From Candidatus Neomarinimicrobiota bacterium (lineage in GTDB: Bacteria; Fidelibacterota; Marinisomatia; Marinisomatales; S15-B10), in contig DTTI01000082.1 in assembly GCA_012964825.1 (NCBI GenBank), forward strand, positions 1 to 53,373: a stretch of 53,373 bases of DNA. The letters are read 5' to 3'. Position numbers and translations under genes: made by a program. The notes under the pieces are model-generated. The model was given only the letters and a program-made list of their open reading frames with translations, did no database searches and was not told the origin of the DNA. Positions 8,356 through 16,516 of the stretch are shown piece by piece. Within the stretch, counting starts at the first letter, position 1; each line of letters opens with the position of its first letter.

Positions 8356-9765
8356 TTAATGGCCCTTGCCCGAGATCATGACAAGGACCGTGCGCAACAT
8401 GATTAGGAGATCGAGAGAGAAACTCGTGTTCTCGATATAGAAGAAATCGTACTTCAGCTTCTGCCGCACATCCGCAAGAGAAGAATCGTAGGAGTGCTTG
8501 ATTTGAGCCCACCCTGTAATCCCGGTGCGGATCCGGTGGCGGCGGTAATAATAAGGGAACTCCTCCATCAGTTTCTGCACAAAATAGGGCCGCTCGGGCC
8601 GAGGGCCCACCACGCTCATATCCCCAATAAGTACATTAATGAACTGAGGAACTTCATCCAATCGGAATCGTCTGAGGAACTGGCCAACATTGGTTATGCG
8701 TGGGTCCTCCTGTTTCGCCCAGATGGGCCCGGTCATAGTCTCTGCTTCCTGCACCATGGACCGGAATTTGTTGATCATAAATACGTTTCCGTTCTGGCCC
8801 ACTCTCTCCTGCCTGTAAAGTACAGGTCCTCTCGATTCTATCTTGATCGCCAGGGAAACAATTAACCAAACGGGAAACAGCGGCACAATTACAAATAGAG
8901 AAACAGCTAAATCAGTGAGCCGCTTGACAAACCGTTGCTGGATTGTGAGAATCTCCGGATTGATGTTCACCAAAGGCAATCCGTACAACTCCTCTGTTTT
9001 TGCCAGTCCGCTGATCACTTCGTACATGTCTGGGATGATCCTGAGGGACACAGGGGCGCCGTTGGATCTGGTCAAAATATCAAGCAACTTGCTGTGATCC
9101 GGTTTTTCCAGTGCGATGACAACCTCATTCACATGATGGTCTTCAATGATTGGACGAATTTCATTCAGGGATCCAAGTACAGGAAGATCAGTTGGTCCAT
9201 TGGGTTTACTAGCATCGTTTCCACCAGGCTTTACGAAACCGATAAGATTGTGACCAGTAGACTCAGCAGCGAGATGCTCCGCAATATCGTGTGCTCTAGA
9301 GTCTATGCCTATTATTATTGTATTCTTCTTTCCGTACCCTCTCGCCATTAACGCTTTCTGAATCACTCTTATAACCATTCTTCCGATACACAGACAGGCC
9401 ACTAAATAGAACCAGTAGGTAAGAATACGTGCGCTTTCAACCGCCAGGATCCCTGGAAATATTTCATTAAAAAGTATAACTACGACGACTGATGTGAGTG
9501 TAATCCTGAGAAGAGATTGAATCTCACGGAAACGAGAAATGGTGGGGTCCGCACGATACCTACCGTTTGCATAGAAAAACCCTGTCCATACAAACTGAGT
9601 CACCAAGAAAATAGCCCAGATTTCATTGGAGGTAAAAAATTGCGCCTCCAGGGTCTTGGACACTGTGCGGGAAAAAGCGAAAAGCCCCGACAGGAAATCT
9701 GTGGTTAGGAGAACAGCTACCACTACCCAGTATTTATAGTTCCTTCTGAAATTGATGGATGGCAT
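8356..9765 (-). CDS. Polyprenyl-phosphate sugar phosphotransferase (WbaP/exopolysaccharide initiating transferase)
   Basis: The 469-residue protein starts polymer assembly by moving a sugar-1-phosphate from a nucleotide sugar to undecaprenyl phosphate on the inner membrane. Four hydrophobic segments lie in about residues 10-125, followed by a Rossmann-like domain (NTIIIGIDSRAHDIAEHL), another membrane segment near 285-310, and the C-terminal bacterial sugar transferase domain with ESRGPVLYRQERVGQNG, FRLDEVPQFINVLIGDMS and VGPRPERPYFV. The DE and PRP residues are the known catalytic signatures. It is preceded by a leader carrying an inverted repeat and an intrinsic terminator, which suggests control by attenuation. 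It is followed by the Wzi-like barrel gene. The actual sugar (glucose, galactose or an acylamino sugar) is unknown. Confidence 0.92.
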   Translation of the reverse strand: MPSINFRRNYKYWVVVAVLLTTDFLSGLFAFSRTVSKTLEAQFFTSNEIWAIFLVTQFVWTGFFYANGRYRADPTISRFREIQSLLRITLTSVVVVILFNEIFPGILAVESARILTYWFYLVACLCIGRMVIRVIQKALMARGYGKKNTIIIGIDSRAHDIAEHLAAESTGHNLIGFVKPGGNDASKPNGPTDLPVLGSLNEIRPIIEDHHVNEVVIALEKPDHSKLLDILTRSNGAPVSLRIIPDMYEVISGLAKTEELYGLPLVNINPEILTIQQRFVKRLTDLAVSLFVIVPLFPVWLIVSLAIKIESRGPVLYRQERVGQNGNVFMINKFRSMVQEAETMTGPIWAKQEDPRITNVGQFLRRFRLDEVPQFINVLIGDMSVVGPRPERPYFVQKLMEEFPYYYRRHRIRTGITGWAQIKHSYDSSLADVRQKLKYDFFYIENTSFSLDLLIMLRTVLVMISGKGH

Positions 9766-9806
9766 TAAGATTTCAGCCTTTTGAAGGAAATGTATGGTCT
9801 GGATAT

Positions 9807-9836
9807 AAAAAACCGAATGCGCTGGATCACATTCGG
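9807..9836 (-). terminator. Intrinsic terminator in the wbaP-type leader
   Basis: On the minus strand a 7-bp perfect stem CCGAATG/CATTCGG (9813-9819 paired with 9830-9836, 10-base loop) is followed immediately by six T residues (complement of A at 9807-9812). This is a textbook Rho-independent terminator for minus-strand transcription. It lies only 41 bases before the start of the WbaP-type gene, so it either ends the upstream operon or acts as a leader attenuator. Confidence 0.75.
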
Positions 9837-9862
9837 ATAAATTTCTCGGAGAGCTGTCATCG

Positions 9863-9920
9863 GCTAAAGGTTGACTGAGTCAAATTGAACTAATCTATTT
9901 TTATGTTCTAAACCTTTAGC
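9863..9920. repeat. 10-bp perfect inverted repeat with an internal palindrome, in the wbaP-type leader
   Basis: GCTAAAGGTT at 9863-9872 is the exact reverse complement of AACCTTTAGC at 9911-9920, separated by 38 bases. Inside this span TTGACTGAGTCAA (9871-9883) is a perfect 6-1-6 palindrome. In minus-strand RNA the long repeat would form a stem just upstream of the terminator at 9807-9836. The palindrome looks like a site for a dimeric regulator. Function is inferred from arrangement only. Confidence 0.5.
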
Positions 9921-9956
9921 AGTCTAATTCGATGATTTTCTCCTTCTATTTGCCTC

Positions 9957-9985
9957 AATTTAGTGGGACATAAGTTACTCGTCAA
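9957..9985 (-). promoter_or_regulatory. Candidate promoter for the WbaP-type gene overlapping the previous stop codon
   Basis: On the minus strand TTGACG (9980-9985, five of six to the -35 consensus) and TAAATT (9957-9962, four of six to the -10) are 17 bases apart. The -35 overlaps the end of the deacetylase-like lipoprotein gene. A transcript starting near 9950 would have a leader of about 185 bases containing the inverted repeat and terminator. This is a motif match only. Confidence 0.35.
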
Positions 9986-11015
9986 GAATTTTCCCAGATG
10001 GATTCAAACGGGTAAAATATGCCGGTTCAGCCACCAATTCTAGCTTGTGTGGGTATAAAAGAGAAGTGCAGTCAATGATGTATTCAGTCTCGGACACTTT
10101 CTCCACAACGGGATTGGCCTTATCGTAACGCCATGTATAATAGGCGTAGGGTGTAGTCAACCGCAGATCGAAAGTCTCAAGAGCGTAGTCAACCATTTCC
10201 TGGAACTGCCTCAAATCGCTCTCTTCCCACCCTGCGGGGTGAACTTGGAGAATAATGACATCATCATCCGAGTTTCGGCGGAGTTCTTCACGAAACTGAT
10301 CAAAGGGACGCAGCACACCCGTTGAAGATTCAGCAATCCATCTGATCTTGATCACGTAGGGAAGGTTCAGAGAATCGTCGTTGTGAAACCACACCTTTAA
10401 CTGAGGATTGGCCAAGAAGGCGGCCGATGTAAATGAATCGAACCGGTTGCCCGGCGGTCCGAAAGTCCGGAGTTCCAACCCAAGTTTTGCTTCCGTCCAC
10501 CTGATGGACTCTTTTAAATGAGTCGTCTGATACGCCAGGGAGTGGCCAGCAAACTCAGCTACATTGTTTCCGACTTCATGATCCCAACCGTGAAGCCAAA
10601 GTTCGTTCTGCCATCGGTTAAGATTCCTTAGATACTTCAGATCTGCGGCTGGGGCACCAGCAAGTGAATTACAGATTAGTCCCAGGCTTAGAGCGTAAGA
10701 GTGACTATCGGCCCAACGAATGAAGGAACGCCAGTTCGGCGAAATCCTTGCCAGCAAATCATCTGCCTTGATAATGAGAGGCTTTTGATACATGGGCTCC
10801 ATAGGCGACACAGCAAGATTCGATATACCTTCAAATAATTGACCTGAAGCCAACGAGTCCACAGGATTGTCGAACTCCACCCGGTACTGGAAACCAGGCT
10901 CGATAATGCGGCCAGGATTAGAGTTGACCGATCTGGTGGGGTCGTCACAAGAAGTAGTGAGAAAACAGACCAAGCCAAACCCGACAAGAAGCGAGAGATT
11001 CGGCCGGCATTTCAT
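9975..11015 (-). CDS. Polysaccharide deacetylase-like lipoprotein
   Basis: The 346-residue product has a lipoprotein signal (LVGFGLVCFLTTSC, lipidated Cys at about residue 23), so it should be anchored in an outer or inner membrane facing the periplasm or surface. The body resembles the divergent NodB/polysaccharide deacetylase fold: KADDLLARISPNW carries the metal-binding Asp pair, WLHGWDHEVGN supplies His residues, and FGPPGNRFDSFT is a common conserved block. Such enzymes remove N-acetyl groups from polysaccharides. Its gene overlaps the aminotransferase gene by four bases and ends the main polymer operon, so it could deacetylate the polymer made here. Activity is inferred; some family members are not deacetylases. 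Confidence 0.7.
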   Translation of the reverse strand: MKCRPNLSLLVGFGLVCFLTTSCDDPTRSVNSNPGRIIEPGFQYRVEFDNPVDSLASGQLFEGISNLAVSPMEPMYQKPLIIKADDLLARISPNWRSFIRWADSHSYALSLGLICNSLAGAPAADLKYLRNLNRWQNELWLHGWDHEVGNNVAEFAGHSLAYQTTHLKESIRWTEAKLGLELRTFGPPGNRFDSFTSAAFLANPQLKVWFHNDDSLNLPYVIKIRWIAESSTGVLRPFDQFREELRRNSDDDVIILQVHPAGWEESDLRQFQEMVDYALETFDLRLTTPYAYYTWRYDKANPVVEKVSETEYIIDCTSLLYPHKLELVAEPAYFTRLNPSGKILDE

Positions 11016-12121
11016 CTTTTCTGGAAAAAGGCTTTTATCAGATCACATACATGCTGGATCTGACCTTCGGTCAGTTCGGGATACATGGGAAGTGAAAGTA
11101 TTCTGTTTTGATAATTAGATGCAACTGGCAATTTTTTGGAGGTGTAGCCCAGTTCTTTAAAAGGAGGTAAGAAAGGCAGGGCCACAGGATAGTAAATCCC
11201 CGTGCTTATCCCATTTTCCGACAAATATTCACGCAATAGGTCCCGTCGGTCTGTCCGGATGGTGTAAACATGGAAAATATGTTTCACATCCGGATGAATC
11301 CCCGGCGTCTCAATATCGCCTACGCTTGAAAGAGTTTCATTATAGACCTTTGCATTGTTTAATCGGTCATCATTCCATTGGTCAATATATTTAAGTTTCA
11401 CAGAGAGTATCACCGCCTGAATACCATCCAGTCTGCTGTTGATACCGCCGATTTTGTGATCGTGTTTTCCCAGAGCACCATGATTGGCAATACGGCGTAT
11501 GGTTTCAGCCAGCTTATCGTCATTGGTAACCACGGCACCACCATCTCCGTAGGCACCCAGGTTCTTCCCAGGATAAAAACTGAATGTGGCCGCATCCCCG
11601 AAGTTGCCTACCATCTGGCCTTTATATTCGGCAAAGTGTGCCTGTGCCGAATCCTCAATAAGTTTTATCCCGTGATTGCTACAGATTTTCATGAGGAGAG
11701 CCATATCGGCCGGTTGACCGTAGAGATGTACAGGTAGAATAGCCTTTGTCTTTGAAGTAATTCTTTCTTCGATTTTCGAAACATCGATGTTGTAGGTGTC
11801 AGGATGTATGTCCACAAATACCGGGGTGGCCCCTGTTTGCTGAATGGTCTCGGCGGTAGATATCCAGCTGAAAGCTGTGGTAATCACTTCATCACCCTGA
11901 CCAATCTCCAGCGCCCTCAGGGAGATATAAATGGCGTCGGTTCCATTGGCAACACCAATACAGTGGTTTACCCCGTTCTTTTTCGCAAATGAATCCTCAA
12001 ACGTTTTGACATAATGACCCTTAACAAAAGCAGTCTCTTCAATAACGCTCTGGATGGCATCATCAACTTCCCGTTTAATTGTGGTGTATTGGACCTTTAA
12101 ATCTGCGAGAGGGATATCCAT
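11012..12121 (-). CDS. DegT/DnrJ/EryC1-family sugar aminotransferase
   Basis: This 369-residue PLP enzyme carries the family pattern: IPLADLKVQY at the start, ANGTDAIYISLRAL for phosphate binding, IEDSAQAHFAEYKG with the PLP-binding Asp157, and SFYPGKNLGAYGDGG with the Schiff-base Lys186. These enzymes transfer an amino group, usually from glutamate, to a keto sugar nucleotide. The next upstream gene is a hexapeptide acetyltransferase joined by TGATG, a pairing typical of routes to N-acetylamino sugars (for example WbpE/WbpD or QdtB/QdtC). With RmlB in the same locus, a dTDP-linked 6-deoxy amino sugar is likely, but the carbon position aminated cannot be decided. Confidence 0.92.
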   Translation of the reverse strand: MDIPLADLKVQYTTIKREVDDAIQSVIEETAFVKGHYVKTFEDSFAKKNGVNHCIGVANGTDAIYISLRALEIGQGDEVITTAFSWISTAETIQQTGATPVFVDIHPDTYNIDVSKIEERITSKTKAILPVHLYGQPADMALLMKICSNHGIKLIEDSAQAHFAEYKGQMVGNFGDAATFSFYPGKNLGAYGDGGAVVTNDDKLAETIRRIANHGALGKHDHKIGGINSRLDGIQAVILSVKLKYIDQWNDDRLNNAKVYNETLSSVGDIETPGIHPDVKHIFHVYTIRTDRRDLLREYLSENGISTGIYYPVALPFLPPFKELGYTSKKLPVASNYQNRILSLPMYPELTEGQIQHVCDLIKAFFQKR

Positions 12122-12714
12122 CAGGTGTTCAACTCCGAAATTTCATTAATTACAACAGCAGGATTACCCGCAACCACCGTACCAGGAGCCACATCTTTTG
12201 TTACCACAGCACCTGCACCTACCAGAGCATTTTCACCAATTCTTACCCCCGGAAGGATGGTGGCATTGGCACCAATTTTGGCGCCTTCACCGATAGTAGG
12301 CCCTTCCAAATTCTCTTTAGCCCGGGGTGACTGTGGGTACCGCGCATTGGTGAGCACAGCATTGGGACCGATCCAGCACCCTTTTTTCAATATTGAAAAT
12401 TCCGGGATGAAAGCCTGAGAATGAATGCGAACATCGTCTTCAATGGTAACGTGATGTTCAACAATAGAGTGGCTACCAATACTGACTGAATCACCTATGA
12501 TGTTATCTTCCCGGATAAGAACGTGGTGGCCTGTCTGGCAGTTGGTTCCCACAACATTGCCCATGTAGATAACTGTATGAGATCGAATCAGTGTCCTGTC
12601 GCCAATAACCGTTTCCCGATCACCCGGCTTCTTTCCTGCCGATGGTTTACCAATGATGACGTAATCTTCGACTGTAACATTTTCACCCAGCTGAACACCA
12701 GGATATTTGGTCAT
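12121..12714 (-). CDS. Hexapeptide-repeat sugar N-acyltransferase
   Basis: The 197-residue protein is built largely of left-handed beta-helix hexapeptide repeats (for example [20 protein letters not shown] and [17 protein letters not shown]) and ends with [12 protein letters not shown], the usual acyltransferase C-terminal block. It likely transfers an acetyl group from acetyl-CoA to the amino sugar made by the adjacent aminotransferase, whose start overlaps its stop by one base. The ATG at 12712-12714 is used; an in-frame TTG three codons earlier is closer to the AGAGGA ribosome-binding-like sequence and could be the real start. Related to WbpD and QdtC-like enzymes. Confidence 0.88.
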   Translation of the reverse strand: MTKYPGVQLGENVTVEDYVIIGKPSAGKKPGDRETVIGDRTLIRSHTVIYMGNVVGTNCQTGHHVLIREDNIIGDSVSIGSHSIVEHHVTIEDDVRIHSQAFIPEFSILKKGCWIGPNAVLTNARYPQSPRAKENLEGPTIGEGAKIGANATILPGVRIGENALVGAGAVVTKDVAPGTVVAGNPAVVINEISELNT

Positions 12715-12808
12715 ATGTGTCAAAAAATCCTCTGGTCAGATGCTAAAAGTTACATCACCCTTTTTTGCTGATTTGAGTTAATAATTTGCAGCATGAATTG
12801 CAGCTTCA

Positions 12809-13810
12809 TTAGTTATAACCGTTACCCTTTTTTATCAACCTCTGAATCCAGGATGTGATTAGTCCCAGACCAAAACCAAAATGCAATGTGATAAAAGCAA
12901 AAGGTAAAACAGGCAGATATTTTAGGCCGCTGTTTAGACTGATCCTGAGGCTGGTAAAAAGGACCAAACCGGCGTAAAGGATCACTATTCCCTGAAAGAG
13001 CGACCACATCATGGGGATGAAGAAACCCAAGAGTCCTGTTACAGCAAGCGTTACAATGAAGATGGGAGGGATCTGGTATCGCAACCGGAATGCGCTTACC
13101 TCTTTAGAAATGACCTTTGTTTTCCAAAATCCGTAATCGAAGTACTGCTTGAACAACTTGGGTATTGAACTTCTAACCACGTAATAGCCGTGGACCTGAG
13201 GAGCCAATAGAATTCTTCCGCCCGTCCTCACAATCCGGTGGTTAAGCTCAAAATCCTGGTTCCTCACCAACTCTTCATCAAAGTAGCCTATTCTGTAAAA
13301 TATTTCCCTTCTGTAAGCACCATACTGAACTGTATCCACCAGGCGCTGGACTTTCGAGTAGCGATAAAAGGCGTTCCCCACGCCTATGGGCGAACTCATG
13401 GCGAGAGCAATGGCTTCACCCTGATAGGTATCTCCCACAGGGGCGATGGATCCACCCACACAGTCAACGGCCATGGTGTCAAGAAAATGAAGATTTTTCG
13501 AGACAAAATCTTTGTCCACATAGCTGTGGGCACCAAGAATAATGATTACATCGCCGGTGGCAGCTTTTACACCCATGTTGAGAGAGACCGGCGTAATGCG
13601 GCGGGGATTATCCAGCAATTTAAGTCGGGGAAATGTGGGCATCATGCTCTCAACAATCTGTTTTGAACCGTCCTCAGATTCTCCGTTAACCACAACCACC
13701 TCAAGGTGGCCGCCGTCCCACTCCTGCGCCAAGAGAGAGTCGAGGCATTTGCCTATATATTTCTCTTCATTACGCATGGGGATGACGAAAGATACGGTTG
13801 TTTCACTCAT
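12809..13810 (-). CDS. Glycosyltransferase family 2 with C-terminal membrane helices
   Basis: The 333-residue protein opens with a GT2 domain (VSFVIPMRNEEKYIGKCLDSL, VVVNGESEDGS) and GAHSYVDKDF where the DXD-equivalent lies, and closes with two or more hydrophobic helices (about residues 245-320). The central block RNQDFELNHRIVRTGGRI is the conserved ED-type active-site region in a DFELNHR variant. It would add one sugar to the lipid-linked repeat unit at the cytoplasmic face of the membrane. The 85-base gap to the acetyltransferase contains no recognised element. Donor sugar unknown. Confidence 0.87.
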   Translation of the reverse strand: MSETTVSFVIPMRNEEKYIGKCLDSLLAQEWDGGHLEVVVVNGESEDGSKQIVESMMPTFPRLKLLDNPRRITPVSLNMGVKAATGDVIIILGAHSYVDKDFVSKNLHFLDTMAVDCVGGSIAPVGDTYQGEAIALAMSSPIGVGNAFYRYSKVQRLVDTVQYGAYRREIFYRIGYFDEELVRNQDFELNHRIVRTGGRILLAPQVHGYYVVRSSIPKLFKQYFDYGFWKTKVISKEVSAFRLRYQIPPIFIVTLAVTGLLGFFIPMMWSLFQGIVILYAGLVLFTSLRISLNSGLKYLPVLPFAFITLHFGFGLGLITSWIQRLIKKGNGYN

Positions 13811-13895
13811 AATACATGTATAGGGAAAAGGCTATTCCGGCGGGATAATGTTCATCTTTTGGACTAAATATGGAGACCGGCCCAAATTTACCTTT

Positions 13896-15089
13896 TCAAA
13901 CTTCAGGCACAACAGAATGAATTACACCCTCACTTGTTCCCAAAACACGGTCATATAGTCTAAGGAGTGTCTTCTCCTCGCTTTTCCAGTCGAACTGGCG
14001 AACTTTGGCTCTTCCCTCCTCTCTGAGTTGATGACAAAGAGAGTCATCGTTAAGCAAAAGTCTGAGACATTTTGTCAAACCGTCCACATCCCCGGGTTCG
14101 AAACCGATACCGCCTGACTCTCCGCCAAAAAGTTCCTCTGTAAGCTGCAGACGACTGTAAACATAAGGAAGGCCCCAATTCATGTAATCTAGGATTTTTG
14201 TTGGTATGGAACGCTCATAATTTTTCGTACGACGAAGCGGCACTACCGCAAGGTGGCAATCCAGGGCAAATTTTTTCAGCTTTCCAAAATCAACATAGCC
14301 AACAAACTCTACCGATGTGGGATCCGACAGTTGACTCGTCAACTTTTCCAACCCTGTTTTGTCATCGGCCGGACCACTACCGATGATGGTTGCCCCTATT
14401 TCAGGGTCTTCCCTCTGGAGTATGGCCACAGCATCCAGCAGATCGCCGATGCCGCGGGCCACCGTTACCGAACCGGCATATAATATCCTCTTACTCTGAT
14501 TCCGGAGATGCAACGGTGAGTTATCAACCCGTACATAGTTCCGGACAGCAACGGTTTTATCATTTATCGGGAAATTGTGGAAGTAAGAATCTTCCGCCAA
14601 GATTACGCCGTTGAATACCCAATGTCCAAAAAGCTCAAATGCGTGGACCAGACCGCCCAAGACTCTCCTTAACAGCTGTGGTATCCACTCCCGGATTTGT
14701 GCTGCAGCCCGGGTGTTTTCATGAACATCATAGATGATTTTGATTCTAAACAGTTTCACCACGAAGCCTACCCACAGCAGTTCTGGATCGTGGAAATGAA
14801 AGATGGAGTACCCGCCACTTAGGCCTTCTCCGAGGATTTTACACCCATTGAAAAAACGTCGCAACAATGATGTTGGACGTGGAAGTGTCAAGATTCTGAT
14901 TTCACCGGCATTAGAGATGCTCTCTGAGGCCACACCCATGACAGTCACATCATACTTGACAGCAAGAGAGCAGGCCTCTTTATGAAAAATCCGAACATCA
15001 TTCCACCGGTGGAGTGACGAAGCGAGGAGAATCTTCGGTTTATCCGCTGGTTCACCGGAATTCACATCATCGTTATGAAGTTGGTTCAC
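13896..15089 (-). CDS. GT-B fold glycosyltransferase (family 1/4-like)
   Basis: The 397-residue protein has two Rossmann-like halves: an N-terminal half with KILLASSLHRWNDVRIFHKEA and a central FHFHDPELLWVGF, and a C-terminal nucleotide-sugar binding half with RILYAGSVTVARGIGDLLDAV and SIPTKILDYMNWGLPYV, the latter holding the E/K-rich donor-binding site variant. It begins with GTG overlapping the flippase stop by four bases. It should extend the lipid-linked repeat unit. The linkage and donor cannot be deduced. Confidence 0.88.
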   Translation of the reverse strand: MNQLHNDDVNSGEPADKPKILLASSLHRWNDVRIFHKEACSLAVKYDVTVMGVASESISNAGEIRILTLPRPTSLLRRFFNGCKILGEGLSGGYSIFHFHDPELLWVGFVVKLFRIKIIYDVHENTRAAAQIREWIPQLLRRVLGGLVHAFELFGHWVFNGVILAEDSYFHNFPINDKTVAVRNYVRVDNSPLHLRNQSKRILYAGSVTVARGIGDLLDAVAILQREDPEIGATIIGSGPADDKTGLEKLTSQLSDPTSVEFVGYVDFGKLKKFALDCHLAVVPLRRTKNYERSIPTKILDYMNWGLPYVYSRLQLTEELFGGESGGIGFEPGDVDGLTKCLRLLLNDDSLCHQLREEGRAKVRQFDWKSEEKTLLRLYDRVLGTSEGVIHSVVPEV

Positions 15090-16516
15090 TTAACACCCAC
15101 GGCGTTCCGGAGCGTTTTGACCCACGCTTCCCTGGAAAAAAAGAAGTGCAAAAAGGTGACAACGCCGAGGGAAAAAAGCGATGTCGCCACCGTAATGGTG
15201 CCGCTTGTCATTCTCGCCAGAACCATGAGCACGCCGGCAGTGACAGACAGAGTGACAACTGCGGAAGCAACAAATTGCAGCTCGAACACCTTCAAGTTAA
15301 ATAGTTTCCGGGCTACGATAAAGCTCCCCATGCCACTGACGGTCTGTCCTATCAGAAACGCTACGGCCGCCGATATGAATGGATCGTTGTTCGTAACTAT
15401 AGAAAGATAAAATGATCCTGCCATGGCAATCGCACCGGCACCATAGATGAGAGAATTATAGCCACGCTGAGCACCTGCATCAATAGGGCTCCTGAGAACG
15501 GCAGAAAGAACGAAAAACGGAACAGAGATTAGTAAAACGGTGGCAGCACCGGCGGCTCGATCAGTCACCTCTCCAAGCCAGATGATAAGAATTTCACTAC
15601 TTAATTGACTTAATACAAAGCCTGTAAGCATTCCGTAATAGAAGGTGGCCCGAACAAGGAGAGAAAGATTAGACCTGAGGCGGTCATCAATACCCCCACT
15701 AACAGCATGAGAAATTCTAGGCAGCAGAATGATGCCCAGAGGACCCACCAAAACGAGGAAAACACGCACCAGACTTATACCGGCGTTGAGGAATGCCTGA
15801 TCAGTTAAACTAAGGTAAGAAAGTGACAGAAGGGGAACACCTGCCAGAAGAAAGAATTGGAAAATGAAACCGGGAATACGAACCACTCCAAAAATGAGCA
15901 TTTCACCGGAGTTGTCTTTCGTGATCTTTTTTGGATTTACTCCCCCATTCCTGACTAAAAAAGCACTAAATGAAAGGATGATCATGGGGAAACCGATCAT
16001 GATAAAAAGTTGGCCAATTGATTGCGCTGCCACAACCGCCACCAGCGAGACCACCGTCCCGGCCGTGAACTGGAGCAGGTTCGCGCCAATCATGTTCAAG
16101 TGGCCCCTGTAGAGAGCATAGGCAAGGGTGAGTGCACAGAAACCTACACCATAGACCATGTAAGGAACCGCCCGGTCACATACAATGAAACCTTCGGTAA
16201 TCACTAAAGTCAATAAAACAATGAGCGGTAGGGTCCCCAGCAGAAAGACAGAAAACGCTGCATCACCATAACCCCTACCCTCATTTCTCGCCAGAAAGGT
16301 TGGAAGAGCCACATTCATACCAAGAAGAAGAACGCCCAGCAAAGCCGTAACGATTCTCCTCACAAGAAGGTATTCACCCAGTGCATCCAGACCCAACGTA
16401 CGGGCAAGATATCCGCTAACGATAAATATGCCTACAACGGTACCGATCCCGTTCAATCCGGTAACAAGAAAATCAGCCTTGAGGCTCAGCCTTTTTTCAA
16501 GCAGAGACGGACTCAT
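15086..16516 (-). CDS. Polysaccharide repeat-unit flippase (Wzx/MATE-like)
   Basis: From ATG at 16514-16516 the product has 476 residues with about twelve hydrophobic segments spread over the whole length, starting with LKADFLVTGLNGIGTVVGIFIVSGYL and the motif LGLDALGEYLLVRRI common in Wzx-type proteins. Flippases of this family move undecaprenyl-linked repeat units across the inner membrane. The open frame extends another 23 codons into the ligase gene, but an internal Met gives a normal N-terminus and a 20-base overlap. Its location between the ligase/polymerase and glycosyltransferase genes fits a Wzx/Wzy pathway. Confidence 0.88.
   Translation of the reverse strand: MSPSLLEKRLSLKADFLVTGLNGIGTVVGIFIVSGYLARTLGLDALGEYLLVRRIVTALLGVLLLGMNVALPTFLARNEGRGYGDAAFSVFLLGTLPLIVLLTLVITEGFIVCDRAVPYMVYGVGFCALTLAYALYRGHLNMIGANLLQFTAGTVVSLVAVVAAQSIGQLFIMIGFPMIILSFSAFLVRNGGVNPKKITKDNSGEMLIFGVVRIPGFIFQFFLLAGVPLLSLSYLSLTDQAFLNAGISLVRVFLVLVGPLGIILLPRISHAVSGGIDDRLRSNLSLLVRATFYYGMLTGFVLSQLSSEILIIWLGEVTDRAAGAATVLLISVPFFVLSAVLRSPIDAGAQRGYNSLIYGAGAIAMAGSFYLSIVTNNDPFISAAVAFLIGQTVSGMGSFIVARKLFNLKVFELQFVASAVVTLSVTAGVLMVLARMTSGTITVATSLFSLGVVTFLHFFFSREAWVKTLRNAVGVK

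Noticed and set aside
8291-8512. 74-codon N-terminal extension of the Wzi-like gene into the WbaP-type gene
   Set aside because: The extra residues are Cys/His/Pro-rich with no signal or family match, and lie mostly opposite the end of another frame already used by a clear gene; the ATG at 8290 gives a normal exported protein.
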